From NCBI GenBank assembly GCA_013365365.1, contig JABVXU010000035.1:1-64000 (forward strand): a stretch of 64,000 nt of DNA, written 5' to 3'. This document shows positions 48,801 to 63,093 of the stretch, piece by piece. The notes below the pieces were generated by a model, which saw only the letters and a program-made list of their open reading frames with translations, did not search any database and had not been told where the DNA came from. Both the position numbers and the translations under genes were made by a program. The DNA is from Cruorifilaria tuberocauda. Lineage: Eukaryota > Nematoda > Chromadorea > Rhabditida > Onchocercidae. Each line of letters begins with the position of its first letter. Positions within the stretch are counted from its first letter, which is position 1.

Positions 48801-50548
48801 GCTCGTTATAGATTGAGCAAAGAAATAAATAAAAAAGTAGAACAAGATTGGGTGAGTTACGTTGCACTATTCCATCGAGCCATTTGTGATACTATTTATT
48901 ATGAAATCGCTAGAATCCACCAGAAACAGTTGTTTAATCTGTTCTTGTTTTACTTCTGTTGGTTTCAGAAGATTGCCGAAGAGCGAATTGAAAGTGATAG
49001 AAAGGAGTATTTAGAAAATCGTCGTAAGTTACTAGATGCTGGTGTACGCATCGGCTCCACATTACGCTTGGTCGCCCATAAAGTAGGTTGTGTAATAATT
49101 TTCAGAAGTGTGACTAATTCGTAATGATAAGTTGCTATCAAGTCTTTAGAAATTAAAGTAAGGAATTTTATTCAGGAACAGAAGTATCAAAAGGATATCG
49201 GAAATCAAAAACCCTGTGTAAAGTTGATGCTTAACACCGACGTCGATGGGACTCTTGAAGCTATCCTAAATATTTTCGATACCTACAAGTCAGAAGAAGT
49301 TGAATTGGATCTTGTGAAATTCGATGTTGGATCGCCTAGTGAAAATGACATCATGTTAGCAAAAGATCTTGGAAGTATATACTTTTTCATTATATTAGAT
49401 TCCTATAAACTTTAAAAAAAATTTTTGTGACAGATGAGGAGTAGGAACTGTTTTTAGTGACTGAAAAAAACGAACTGTTTCGCTTTGTAGAGTTAAACTA
49501 AAAGTTGATTAGTTTAAGCATAAGTACTGTATTTAAGTCGGGAAATGAAGAGTGATGCAATGTTCAATTATACTTTAATAGAATTTTACATTGAACTTGA
49601 GGACCGAAATCTTGGTATTTTACAGCTATTGAGTATTTAAATATATTTTGCAGTTCTGCTTTACTGTTTCAATATTCAAATTCCATCTGGATTGAGACGT
49701 ATTGCTGAACAATATGGTGTGGAAATTAATTGCTTTAACGTTATTTATCGTTTGGTGGAAGATTTAAAGAATCGTTTATCGAATTGTCTTCCGGAAGAAG
49801 TGATATTTGAACAAGTTGGTGAAGGACATGTAATAAAATGTTTTTCGGTGGTTGTTGAACGAAAGCGGCAATCAATTGCCGGCATTTTGGTAGATTGGGG
49901 TATTATCAGTAAGTAAGTTTCTATATTTTCGAGTGTCAATTGTGAAATTTCAATTTTATCTTTTAAAGTTCTGAGGAATATCTAATTATTAATTTACTTG
50001 TTAGGGAAGCAAAGTTATTTAGAATGTTCGGTCAAGTTTTAAATCAAATCACCAACATATAAAATTTGGAAAAAGATTTTTTTTTACATAAACTTCTCTA
50101 CAGAGCAGGACTTTAATTTAGAATTAAAAATTTGAACTAAGTTATTAGGAATTTCACTTGCAGATCGGATTCGTTGCGGGTGCTAAGAGATACGACTGTT
50201 ATCTTTGAAGGATCTATACGTTCGATGCATATTGGAACGCAGGTAATTTTTTTTCACATTATAGAATTGAATTTGAATGATCGAATTTGTTTATGAACTA
50301 AATAAAATTGGGATCATTTCTGTATAGCCTTGATGGAATAAATTAGATGATACATGATGTTAGGCGATGTTGGAAAATTCTACGAATCGTTCAATTACAT
50401 TAAGGTAGTGAATTCGGCAAGTAAAAACGAGGAAGTTGGTGTTGCTGTTTCCAATCAAAAGATTGTTTTTCAAGAGGATGACATTATTGAAACATATCGA
50501 GAGACGAGAATAAAAAAGCAGATCAATTGGAACCCTCCGGGTTTTTAG
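45847..50548 (+). CDS. MTIF2: Mitochondrial translation initiation factor 2 (mtIF2)
   Basis: GTPase that brings initiator tRNA to the small mitochondrial ribosomal subunit. Fifteen exons (45847-46028, 46279-46367, 46494-46608, 46789-46949, 47134-47287, 47498-47567, 47661-47774, 47895-47988, 48413-48498, 48654-48851, 48969-49082, 49176-49374, 49654-49912, 50164-50242, 50405-50548) join in phase to 685 residues; human mtIF2 has 727. A basic N-terminus with few acids ([14 protein letters not shown]) fits a mitochondrial targeting peptide. G motifs are complete: GHVDHGKTT (148-156), [18 protein letters not shown] and the SAL of G5. Domain II ([19 protein letters not shown]) and the C-terminal domains follow, ending NWNPPGF. 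The last acceptor (acattaag at 50404) was preferred because it aligns with the bacterial IF2 C-terminal domain without a gap. A polyadenylation signal lies 120 bases downstream. Confidence 0.95.
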
Positions 50549-50667
50549 TTTTACGTTGGAGGAACAAAATATTAGCCGAAAATATTGCAGAATGTTGGAT
50601 GATGGCTTGTGATATAACAAAGACTATTTGTAAAGCATGTGAATGTTGAAATTTAAATGCTGTTATA

Positions 50668-50673
50668 AATAAA
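50668..50673 (+). terminator. AATAAA polyadenylation signal of mtIF2
   Basis: AATAAA occurs 120 bases after the stop codon in a clearly 3'-terminal AT-rich context, with a second copy shortly after. Confidence 0.6.
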
Positions 50674-50689
50674 ACAGATTAAATAAATA

Positions 50690-51856
50690 TAATCTAAATT
50701 TATATGTTTATTAGAAAGATTAATTGTGGTAGATCATCAGATTATAAAAACACTGAACTAATTGATTAGGACGTGAGTACTAAATCCCGACAGGGATGAC
50801 TCAGAGACTTATCAACTGAGAGAACTAATTTCTGATACTAAAAATTAATGCTTTTTATCCTTTAAGAAAAAGATACATAAACTCGATGATTAATAAAATT
50901 CGGTCAGTGTATAATTCCGCACAAATGTACGCCTTTTACTAATCAATTTTGATAAGAATCAAAAAGAATGTAACATATAAAATTATGCACTAGAGGAAGA
51001 ACTTAATTACAGACGGCACACTATTACACATGAAGGTCGTGCACATATTGCAAAACAACGAGAAATATTCAGGCACTAATGTGGTTATAAGTCAATGACA
51101 TATCCACTTGAACAGCGGGCACCGAAATAATTTAAATCTCTAAGTTTCAACTTTAAGCATTTTCAAATCAAGGATATAAAACTTTAGCTACACGACGAAT
51201 AAAAATCCGCCAAACATAGACATGTGAAGCATATACACACACCATTTCGGAAGTTTGTCATCACTAAATTATCTCCAAAATAACAATAAGGAATAAAGTT
51301 TACATGTCAGTGAGGACGAGAACCTTGTCAAAGCAAATCGCTAACAGCTGAGGACATTAGTGTTTATAAATATTACCGAATGTATCACACAACTTCTGCA
51401 TCCTTAAATCAATATCACATAATAAAACATCGATATCTTTCTGTTAGCAGTCGTATACACAATCAATAATACAAATTATTTAAAACGCTTTCAGAAAATA
51501 CAAATTTTAAATCAAGAGATTTACGAATAGTATAAGACACGATACGGTGATTACTATAAAATATTGAATATGAAAAACAGAATATCAAGAAAAAAACACA
51601 GCGAAAATCAGTAACAAGAGAACAGAGGAGGCTTAAGCAATTTATAATTCAATGAATTTTTCGTAAATACTTCGTCATTTACTGAATCGAAAAATCATAT
51701 AACTGTAATTCAGTATGAAAAATACCGCTATTCTGATTAAAGAATAAATATAATCTAAATAATAATATCTCAATTAAAAAATTTTGGAAAAATTCAGGGA
51801 ATTATAAAATCGAAGTCTGTCGAAACATTCGTTCGTGATCATTGTTTTTTATTCAT
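50690..51856. other. Convergent spacer between mtIF2 and the large unknown gene
   Basis: No exon seen. The left part is the mtIF2 3' flank and the right part should be the 3' UTR of the minus-strand gene. Confidence 0.6.
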
Positions 51857-54800
51857 TCAATTCTGCTTCGCCATATTTTGTTGAAGAAGAGCAAGGAGCT
51901 GCTGTCCATGCTGTTGGAAAAATTCCGCTGGATCCAAGTTACTAGTTATGTTATGGAAGTTAGCATTACCATCACTGGTGCCAGAAAGCTGCTGAACTGG
52001 TGCACTGCAATAAAAAGCCTTGAAAATTAACGATAAAAATAAAAATGCTGAAACTAATTCTACGAAAAGTAATCAATATCACGCTAATGATTCTGAATAC
52101 CAGTGGTCCTAGCATCATCGCTTTTCCTATTTCTACTTTTACACATTTTGTTCTTGGTAAATTATAGCGTAATTTTGATAATTCTCTATAATTCTCTCTA
52201 CTAATACTTCACTACTATATGCACTTTAAATTAAAAAAAAATACCATTGTCGTTGACCGGCAAGACTATTTGGACTTTCACTATGTCGTCCATCTGGTTC
52301 ATAACGGTCATCGCTATATTCCATTCGTTTGAGGCCTGTTCGCATTGCTTGATTCAGCAAACGTAACATCGTCTCGCGATCATCCGTTGGTAATTCTTGC
52401 GAACTTTCTAGCTATAAAATGCAAGTATGCGGTATAAAAAAAAGAACTGTATAACGTTTCCGGCTAGGTTATATAGAACACGAGAATCGAAAGTAAAAGT
52501 TCACAATTTTCAATAAAGGTGGGACCGACTGCTATCTCTTCAGTAATATTAACTCCTAATCCTGACTATCTATCTAAATCAAAATTTATTAACAGGAATA
52601 AACTCACCAGTTGACGAGCTTGTAAAACTTTATCCAAACCCGTATTGAACTGCTCTAAACATTCCGCGATATGTTTTGCCATTTCTGGAAAAAAAATTTT
52701 TTTAAATAAAGACATGGATAATTTGCTTAAGAAAACATGATAATGATTAAATTCATCCATTACTAGAAAAATCAACAGGTACATTATCAGATGGACTTCA
52801 ATCGTAATTCGGCAAACATTAACAGAAGTAAACTTGAGTTAACCAACAAATTATAGAAGCGAAGATTCATTTTCCTGTCATAACTAACAATTAAATATAA
52901 ACTTTTGCTTTTATCCTTGATATTTTATGCACGAGTTGTCCAAAATTGATTTTTAATGGACGGAAGAAAATTAATTACCATCCATCGGTTGCTTTTGTTG
53001 CATTTCTGAATACATCATGAACGGGTAATACCACCGATGCTTACTAATAATGTTTCTCATACTGTTGTTATTCCCAGTTGTAGTAGCAAAGAAAAAGGAT
53101 GTGTTTTTGGCATCATTTGAATAGTATCGTCGATAACAATTCTTCTGTTGTAATGGTTTGTTTAACGATGAATAACAATGAGATGGGACCAAATAACTAA
53201 TACCATTATCATCATAACCACTACCATTTTTCCAAAACCAGTTTTTTGCGACAAAATCAGATTTTCTGTAGTCATTCAAATGATGGTAATGATAGCGTTG
53301 TAGAGATCGCTCAGTCAATTTTCCACAATTATTATTAGACTTATTTGCTTTAGCATTCCCTTTAATGATATTTTCAACATTTTTGTTAACATTACTGTCA
53401 TTTATATTATTATTAGTACAGCCGTAGTTATAATTTACTGTTGAAATAGATGCACCATGAATGAAATTTTTGTTACGATGAATACCATCATTGACGGAAT
53501 TTCTATACTGATAAATGATTCCTCTCCTGCCAGCAGTTTTATCATTATTATTAAAGTCATCAATATCACTGCTATTATCATTAAAATGATCAACATTATC
53601 CTTAACAACAGATGATTCCAATAACTTCTTCTCTTGTCCTTTCCTGCATAAGTCATACAAATTAAATGATGTGTCTATTTTTGTAACATTACGTACCGAC
53701 TCAATTGCTGCTTTTAAAGGAGGTCGTGTTCGGAGGGCCGTGCCAAGATCGGGTATTGACTGATAAAGTGATTCCATCCTCTTCTGCTGGAAAAGATTTT
53801 TTCCTTTATTATTATTAAAATGAAGTTTTCCAGCTTTTGATTCTTCTGACAAATCATGCTGTTGTTTGTTGAGATCAGATATGGAACGAGAATGATGATG
53901 CTGCTGCCACTGGTGTTCAGTCTTTGAAGCATATCTTCGTTGTTTTCCTTCAATTTTTGCTAACTGTAGCCAGAGAAAAATGTTGCGTATGGGCAAAGGA
54001 GGGCAGATGTTGTGGCTGTTATTACTGGTTTCGATTACTTCGGGTGGACTGTCCGTAAATGTAACACTGCGTCCTTTCATTCCAATTTAAATATTCTCTA
54101 TTCAAATCCAGAGTTATCCATAGCGAAGATACATTATTGTCAGTATTGGTAGCAAAAGCGGTAGTAATAACATCAGCAATGAAGAAAGTAATGTTATTGG
54201 TTATTGCTGTCTTCTGATCGTAGATGACAACATATGACCACCGATCAACCGCAGACAAGAGACGAATTCAAATCTTTCAAATAAACATCGGCCGGTGAAT
54301 GTCCTAAGCGTAAATAAAGGTCACCATAGTTGCTAAGACTAACATTGATATCAATAAAATGTTTATGATTATATCACCAAATTGACTACAGCAATTATCA
54401 AATATACAGACAAGCAGAACGATATACAAATTTTATACTATTTAACTTTGACCACAGTAATTCGTCTTGAAAATTTGGACATAGGAACTAGACCAGAATA
54501 AAACAAATTAAAAGGATTAGAGTTTACATAAAAAGAGGTTATCTGCAGGTCGTTATCAATAAATTCAAAAAAATACTTATGTAATATTTATTTATAGTAC
54601 CACTTCAATAAAAATAAGTTTCGATTTTAAAATTCCAGAATCAAAATTTTTTGAGGAAAAGCTATAATAGTTTTGTAGATTTCGTAACAGATGTGTGAAA
54701 TAAAAAAAATTTTAGATTCTAAAAACGATTAAGAACATATTTCCCGAGATATAATAATGCAAAATTTACCGGTTAAAAATTCATGTAAAATATATTATCA

Positions 54801-57800
54801 AAATAGAGTACTGAAAATATAGAAGTGATATCCGTGGACTTTTAAGATAATAATTATATAGATTAAATTTGCCAATAAATCACTATCACTTATCTTTATA
54901 GTCACAATAAGGGAGAGAATGGAATTTTGATGCAAATGGCTGCCTACCACATTCCCTTCAAGCTTCTTATATACACTCAAATAATCTATTATCACAACCA
55001 TCATCATCACTGCTAATAATATCACTAATACTATCTATCGTCAAGGCCATTTCTCCTCAAGTGTCCTTTTCTTTAGCGATTGAGGAATTCTTATATATTA
55101 TACAATGCATTCTTTCTTGAAAACTTGTACTCATGAAAATTGGAAATCTATAGGTTATGCTTAAAAAGCAAAACATGGAACACAGAAGGAAAAGGAATGA
55201 TTGCATCCACATATATTGAACATCTTAAAGATCAGAGTTAGATTATAAATTTATTTTAATATGAGATCCTATTCATATCGCAACATGATTCAAAACTTCT
55301 CATGCTTCGATTTTTACAAAATTCAAAGCCTACTGCAAATCCTTGAATTATAAATTTTAAAATACTAAACGTGGTCATCGACATTAAGCTTATTCCATTT
55401 TAAGTATTTCAGACTCTTCTGATACACTTTATTTTGAGCCATTTCTACAGTGTGTTCTATCACAGTTCAAATTAATTGATTTGGGAATTCGCTGAATTTC
55501 AACATAAACAGATAAACAGATAAAACGATAGAGTAGTTTTATGTGTTAACTAGAAAATTCGATATAATATTCTCCAACAAATGCTGAGAAAAGCAAAAAA
55601 TAAAGTCGAATAAAATCTTAAAAAAATGTCAAGTGCCAAACCCATGGAAACGGTCCAATAAGTCTTCCAACATTTCCGAATATTAAATAAGAACTGAAAA
55701 AGAAATTAAAATAATCTTTTGGATATAACAGAAACTTACGTCTTGACTGATAAGTTTTAGCAGCAAAGTCCTGGAAAGCTACTACTTCACTCAATGATAT
55801 TGACTGTTGTGAATATTCTTCGCTACCCACATCTGGTGCCACTATATCACCACTACAACATATTAAATATTAGCAGAAATAAAGAATCAAAAATATGTAT
55901 TTATAATAGAAAATTAAAATACCGTTTCTTGTTCAATGAAATGAGGAATGAATTGACATATTATGGGAACATATAAATTTACGTAAACTTAAGGATAATG
56001 AAGACAAACCTTGCGAGTTTTTGAGCCAAATAACTTGGAACTCGACGTTGGGTATTTGAAGAATTGTGCCTCTGCTGTCGTTCGAAAATACGACGCGTTT
56101 GAAGAACGCTTTGCATCGGCACACTTTCAACACATGATATACTCCTGGGATGGATAATAACTTACTTTCCAATCAAATATTTCAAAAAAATTTAAAATAA
56201 AAACTATCCATAAATGAAATGAATTTTCATACCTGCTTGTGCCATTAATCGTGCTAAAGTATCGTCTTGGAACAAACTGCTGCCCGACAGTTCCGCCAGC
56301 GTGTAGAAGCGGCGACCCATTAACTTCCGAACTATTACTATCACTTTCACCGCTTGTCGTATCTCGAGATATCCGATTTCGTGGCTGATATCTTTCAACC
56401 TGATATAAAAGAATACTATACAATTATGACTAAATTATTGCCGTCATATTCTTATCTCTATATCATATTAATAATGAAGTTGCTAGAAAAATAAAAAATC
56501 GAGAGAAAGAACTAACTCGTTTCTGCACTGCTCCTTTACCCTTTTGATTGCGTGTTGAAAGAGCTAACGGAAACAAATGCCCTCGTTCATTTTCCGTTTC
56601 ACGCAAAACTTCATCTGTTTCACTAACTTCAAACTTCGAAAGATCTGGGTTGCTATAAAGAAAAGACTGCTTTTGAATAAAATAAACTGCAAACTTCAGC
56701 ATGCTATAAAGCACCAATTTTTGCAAACTATTAAAAGTAGTTACCTGCAGCAAAACGACTTTCTTTGTTCATTAATAATTGGCTCTATTAAATTCATAGA
56801 AAATGGATCTCGAGAAAATGTTGGATAACTTGACAATTCAAGGAGCAGAGAAAGAAAAGGAATCCTACAAACCTTGCTTTCTTGAGACTCTCGATAGTTC
56901 TTGCCAAATTTCGTTCAGTTTTTGTTCCCAACGATATTTCTGTTTGACTCAAAGGACTGCTGCCAATTAATGTATCGTTTCTTTCTTGAGTGTTGTATAA
57001 ATTACCTGCTGAACGAGCAATGAAACGACTTCGGATATTCAATCCCGATGCACCACTAAAAATTATTATATCTGTTTACTGCGAACACAAAAAATTACGA
57101 ATATGGGTGAAAATACATATTAATTATCGGTTTACACTTAATTATCCAACGATTTAAAATCTCACGCTAAATAAAATGTTTTATGCTATACACTTTACAT
57201 GACTAAATTGCAGAAATAAGAGAAAAGGTATGGGAAAATTTTAATGAAAAATGAAAAAAAAAATTAAAAATGTCCTTTTCTACAAATTTTCTTCCACTTT
57301 AAAAGAATATTTTATTGAAGTCTGGGAAAAAACTAACAAAATATATGAGAAATAAAACCAGAGAAGAAAACTTATCAAATAGTGGGAATGTATTGGATGC
57401 GAGTAACTTATTAAAATAAGTTCGTGCAGATCAAATTCAATGAAGAACTTTTTTTTAAAAACAGGAGAAGCATAAAACACTCCCAACTGAAAAATATTGC
57501 CAGCAAAATACCTTCACCTAATGATAAGGATTCTCATTATTAGTCTACAGTGTTTAACAGTTACTGAGAGTTAGTTCAATATTTCGTTTTAAAACAAATA
57601 TTTGTGGAAATAAATTAGAAATTATTTACACAGGAGTGGTATCAGCACTCAATTGTGATAGATACGATTTGCTAGCATCGTTATTAGTACCAGGCAGTGA
57701 ACCAAGTCCAAGTCGATTTCCGCCTAGCGGTACAGCAGCTGTTAATCGAAGATTACCAAATGATTTTGAACGCGACATAATGTTTGGATAAACTGATGTG

Positions 57801-60800
57801 AAACTGTCATCACTTAGAGGTCCAGCCAAATTCTCCTGAGATTTGCGCAACCTGAACAAAAAGTAATGTTTCATCAAATAATTTAAGTTTTCCATTAGTT
57901 AGCAACAAATAACTATAGATCCAAAATAATCAATGCTGAATGAAAATATCTACAATAGAAATTGAGGTTCATATACAACGGCAAAACAGAGTTTAATAAT
58001 TGGATTTTTACCGAGCTTGGTATCTTGATAAAAATTAAAACTACCGATGATAATATAACAAAAAATATTACGCTGATTGTTCTATCTGAAACATGTAAAC
58101 TATTTTAGCGATTGAGAAAATTTCATGTTTTTTGTCAGGTAAGAGCGGAACAGCGGAATGCCAATGCACAAGAGATAATGAGCAATGCGAAACTAAAACT
58201 ATAAAAAAAAGTTATATAATTGTATAAGTTTACAATTGAATCGATATTCTTCAATTAAGCAAACTTCTATTTCAAAATTAAAAGGACTCGAAAATAGCTG
58301 CTAAATGAATAATCAGAATGAGCACCAAAAATGAATTATAAAATGCAGAAAACTGAATGAAAAGATCAAATGTTAAGAGCGAGTGACATTATATAAGATG
58401 GTAACATTTATCAAACTAGAAATGCTAATTTTGAATGAGATAGAAGCAAGATAGGAGTTGCTATTGATGTGCATGCATTACTGAATTTCTAACATTGTTA
58501 CAATAAATTATTTCAGTGCAGTATTAATAAAAATGTCGAGTAAAGTCGAGAGTAAACCGATTTCTTTAAATCTTTAAGTTTCCATGAAATGAAAAGTAAA
58601 AATTTTTGAAAAATCCTAAATCTTAAACAGCAGCAAACCGGAGCGGAATAAATCAGTCGGACAAAATCGCCTGCTTGACATATTTCAAGTAACTCAGTCT
58701 GCAAATGTCTTGAAATCATAACTCATAGATACTTTTACAAATAAAAATACCTGTCACGCAATCCTGCCAGTCGATTCAACGTCTGTGATGACTGCTGCTT
58801 ATTAATAGTGATAGTTCGAAGATTTGTTCGTGAAGATGATGGTGTCAAACGAGAAGAAGCTGTTGTTAAAACTGAATATGTCGACATATCAGAATCCTAG
58901 AAAATTGTAAAACTTTTGTAATGCTTTAGAGAACAGATTTCTGCAAATCGAAAGTTGATCTGAAAAAACAAAAGTGAGTCAATAGTTAAAATTTCATATT
59001 TTAATCAATTCTTTACTTGTCGCTGCCGCTTTCCGTTTCCTAGAACATTGAGAGCAAGCTGTGAAGGGCTTTGACTTCGACTGCGTAAATGAAGATCAGA
59101 TGAAGCGTAATCATCTTCTGGAAGAAAGCAAACAAATAATGCCTTCATTTTAAACAAAAGTATGGAATATCTCGAAATCGACGAAATTTTGTACAATCCT
59201 ATTCTTTAAGGTATCCTTCATCAAGTTTCTCACTTACATCCAATGAACCTTTCATTTCATTAAAAAAGATAAAATGAAGAAATAAAAACTCTAAACCCAG
59301 TCTGCAGAGCTTGCAAACTTTAATTAACCAAAATAATTCCAGGTTATGGAAATTTTTAAAAGTAAAAAAAAGTTGATAATTTATGCTAAAATTAAGAGCA
59401 TTGCAGATAGAAACGTAAGTAAATAAGATGAAACTAAAAGAAAGCTTCCTCATTATTTCCGCACTATTTACTTTCCGTTCATACCAAACAATGACCAAAA
59501 TACGAAACTAACTAATTTGGTACAATCATAAAGTACTGTCCCGTGTAAGAATTTTCATTTTAAGAGGCACATTTTAACTTGAACAGCTCGTGGATAAAAA
59601 AAATCCGAAATATTGGAAAAATATTTATAGTGAATTATTGTGAACAAGGAATTTTACTGGGATTTTGGTTTAATGCTTTATTTGGGAAACACATCACTTT
59701 ATCCTAAAGCAGAAAAAGTTATTCTAAATCGAAACAATTGATCAACCCAATCATAATCATAAGTTCCACCTTTTCACATCCACAAATCTGAATCTACAAG
59801 GTGATTAACAAATTTTCAGCGTCAAAAAAGCATGCCAGCAAAATTCCAGCAGTGAGCAGCTTTAGCTGACAGTGTTCTTTCTAAAACTAATTAACTAATC
59901 AAAACCTCCTGCAATTGTCATTCGTCGGTTTTTGATGACATCATTAATTGCTTGACACCGAGCCAGTGGACTTAAAGCTCGACCTATGGCTGTTATACTT
60001 AAGTTACTTTTTTCTTGTTGCTGCTGCTGATATAAACGTGACAAAGTGATGTGCAAATCGGATTCTGAAAGCAAACAAAAGCATAGTGCATGGACAACAA
60101 AATGATGCATATACCAAAAAGCAAATATCAACTTATAGAAAGACTGATATACAGGCTGCATAAACTGCTCGGATAACATTACCACTTTTGTTTGACTAAT
60201 CTATCCAGATGACGATAATTAAGAAGGATTTCATAAAAGGTAGTGTGAAGTTAACATAACTGAAGCCAGTGCAGATATTTCAAACTGATAATAAATCAAG
60301 CGTTGTGCAGAAGAATTTTCAAAAGCGACCACCAATATTAAAATACAGCAGGAGGAAAACAAAACATAATTATAAAAGATGTTGGTGCTGAAATGTTCTC
60401 TATATATGCCGCCTTTAATTTTGTATTTAAATATATATACACGAAATTAAAGGAGCAAAAGCATGCCCTCATAAACACAGTTTAAAGATGGATTATGAAT
60501 CAATTATGCCAAACATTTTTAAAGACTAAAAAAAAGTAGATTAAAGTTTTAACGCCAAAAAAAATTATTCTAAAGAAAATAAGGGTTTTACATGACCGTA
60601 TTTCATTCAATTTTTAAGCAGTGGGTGCAATCTAATTCATCTTTTTATTGTATATGAATAATGTGCCATATCAATAAAATAAAAAACATTTTAAGACAAA
60701 TGAACTACAAGAAAATTAAGTAAATTTGAACTAACTTCGTCGCGTCACTGGAATTGTTCGTCCTGACACTGTAGTATAATGCATACTACTTGCTGATCGC

Positions 60801-63093
60801 CTTGTACCGATCAAAGGTGGTGTCCACACTGTCTGTGACTGCAAACATGTACGAACCTATCACAATATAAGAAATTTTCAAAATATTCTTGAAACATTAT
60901 CATATACGATCTCCAAAAATTTTCACGCTAGATATATTTAAATATTAAGTTAATTAATCAACTAGTAAAAATTCAGTAAGCTTTTAAAGTATAAAAAGAG
61001 GATTTTAATTATAAATAATTTTAAAATAAAGACCTCGCTGTTTTTGATCCCTTTCAGACGTTTTGTTAAACTACAACGTTTCATGCTATCTCGACTAAAT
61101 GTCGAACTAGGAGACTGAGGAAACATGGAAGATGAATCTTTAACTAGTGTACTACAAGACTCAGAAGATTCTCCAGCATTTTGCATTGTGTCATTGAGTG
61201 AAAAAGAAGAGCCATGCTGCTGCAATTCAGCAATTCCCGGTGCTGATATGGAACTCGGTATTTCTATAAAAATGAAACATAATATAGAACTTTAAACTGA
61301 AATTTATGTGCAGATAAGCAAATCTAGGAAGGTATTTCATTAAGGCCTTAGAAATCGAAAATAAATCCAGATATGCCTAGAAAATTTCTTTGTACTGTAA
61401 ACAACCAAGACATTAACCGACAAAGAAAGCATTGAGAAAGAAAATCATTGAAAATTTTCCAACAAACTTTTATGAATGTTTCGCTCGGAAGAATGTGGTG
61501 AATACTGTATTTGATTGCCATTCATAGTCATAAAGCCGCCTAATACATTTTCCTTAGACGATGATGGCTGAATGGATGACGGAAAAACATATGTTTCAGT
61601 GGATGGTATATCGAATGAATTTGATATTGGTGATGAAACGTAGGTTGGTGTATCTAAATGACGGAATAAGTTGAATCATACCAAAGAAAGTAGTGAGAAT
61701 GGTCGTCACAATGTCATAAATAGGATGTAATCTTTAAGAATTTTCGCACAAATCCCATGTTCGAATTATTTTTAACAGGAAAAATGTAAAATAAAAAGCC
61801 TGAAATGCCAAATAATCACATTTTCATACTTTATTTCAACGTTCGAATGCTAAGCACCTTAGCGATTTCAGATTACGCATGCGAATAGAGTAAACATACC
61901 TCCGATAGGGAAAACTGCCACATCTTCCCATTTTTTCCGTGGTTTTCGTGTTAAAATATCGCTTCCCGCTACAACAGCTGGTGGTCCACGGCTATCTGCA
62001 CTTCCTTCCTTAACAATATCGGCACTATTTCCCACATCATTGGAATATACCACTGCGGCAGTTGTCCCTGGTAGCTGAGTAAATCGTGAATTTAAAGGTG
62101 TATTGCTTATAGCGCATGCATCCTCTCCTGCTCCAATGGTTACGTTACCGTCTAATCGCTGCTGAACAAAGTTCGTTGCCCCTGAAGATTTGCCTGCGCC
62201 TGTTGCTGATGGTTGTACTTGTTCATCACCGGAGAAATCTAAAAAAATGAGTGAGCCCGGAGATGTAAAACATGGATCAGAAGATCGTACAAATATGAAC
62301 AAACGATCCAAATCGATAACAGCATGTGCGTGAACTATCAATTTTCAGCAAAAATTAAAAGAGGAGAAAAGAGTGATAGATTAAAAATAAAAGAAATTAA
62401 AAGATGAAAGGGAAAATGTAAAAAATAAAGTAGCACGAACAATAAAAGAAAAAATCGACTGAGGAAAATTTAAAATAAATCAACGACAGTCGACTGCCGC
62501 AATTAATTAGATTACTGATAACCTAAAGTTTCTTTAACTGGAACATTAAGATTTTTTCCCCTATCAGTTTCATTAATACAAATAGAAGTGAAACTATGAA
62601 GCGATGAATCCAATATATTTTACTGAAGTAATAGCTTTACCGGCAAAATCTCAAAATATCAGAATAAATTTACTTTAGAAAACTAGGTAAATGATATTAA
62701 CAATTCATTTTCCTTTAATAATGATAATAAAAGCTCAGGATATACCGATAGTTTTCTTCGAAAGGCAGGATTTGAAATGATATCATTCACTAAATCTATT
62801 CTTTAAATTTCAAACCCCAATATTACCGTTACAAAACCAGGATACCTGACTAAAAAGGAGGTTTTAAAATAATTGCGAAGATGGATATAAAATAGTTTCG
62901 AAACACTCTTTATCAATTTCCTAACGATTTAAAAACTATCGGAAAAAAGAAAATTAAAATCAAGATAATTACCATTAACTGGTGAAACAGTATCCCAGCT
63001 GGTATGTTGTTCATTCATTATTCCACTCGTACTACGCCTCACAACTTCTGTCGTCACTCGCTTCAATTCGAAATCATCGCTGCAATTGTTTAC
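51857..63093 (-). CDS. Large Ser/Gln-rich protein, family not recognised; 5' end unresolved
   Basis: Seventeen exons join without a phase error (63093-62973, 62238-61900, 61653-61468, 61263-61034, 60856-60736, 60064-59906, 59117-59017, 58896-58751, 57851-57630, 57055-56873, 56652-56517, 56399-56233, 56144-56010, 55852-55740, 52684-52608, 52411-52245, 52004-51857) to at least 916 residues. Most of it is polar and probably disordered (Ser, Thr, Gln, Arg), with possible phosphorylation-type blocks such as RSRSQSPSQLAL and SRSKSFGNLR, a QQQQQ run, and a more ordered C-terminal part: AFQDFAAKTYQSRQMAKHIA, then ECLEQFNTGLDKVLQARQLL and TMLRLLNQAMRTGLKRMEYS, predicted helical. The C-terminus is Gln-rich (FFQQHGQQLLALLQQNMAKQ). 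Such a profile fits a scaffold or cytoskeleton-linked adaptor, but no family is claimed. A possible first exon is at 63690 (MSHRG). Confidence 0.78.
52979..54080 (-). CDS. Asn-rich alternative first exon inside the large unknown gene
   Basis: A 1.1-kb open exon lies in the 3-kb intron between exons 55740 and 52684. It starts at ATG 54080, preceded in frame by TAA, and reads MKGRSVTFTDSPPEV and onward: a basic, Gln/His-rich stretch, SRSISDLNK and YQSIPDLGTALRTRPPLKAA, then a region very rich in Asn (NNN, NDN, NYNYG). Its end, ATGGATG|GTAATT, has the same phase (1) as the upstream exon 55852-55740, so it can splice to 52684 in frame and give a 497-residue isoform sharing the last three exons. 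A weak acceptor (GAATGAAAG) near its start would also permit use as an internal cassette exon. A chance frame of 369 codons in AT-rich DNA is very unlikely. Confidence 0.65.

Noticed and set aside
49745..49939. Minus-strand ORF of 64 codons
   Set aside because: Antisense shadow of mtIF2 exon 13.
51842..52030. Plus-strand ORF of 62 codons
   Set aside because: Antisense of the last exon of the large minus-strand gene.
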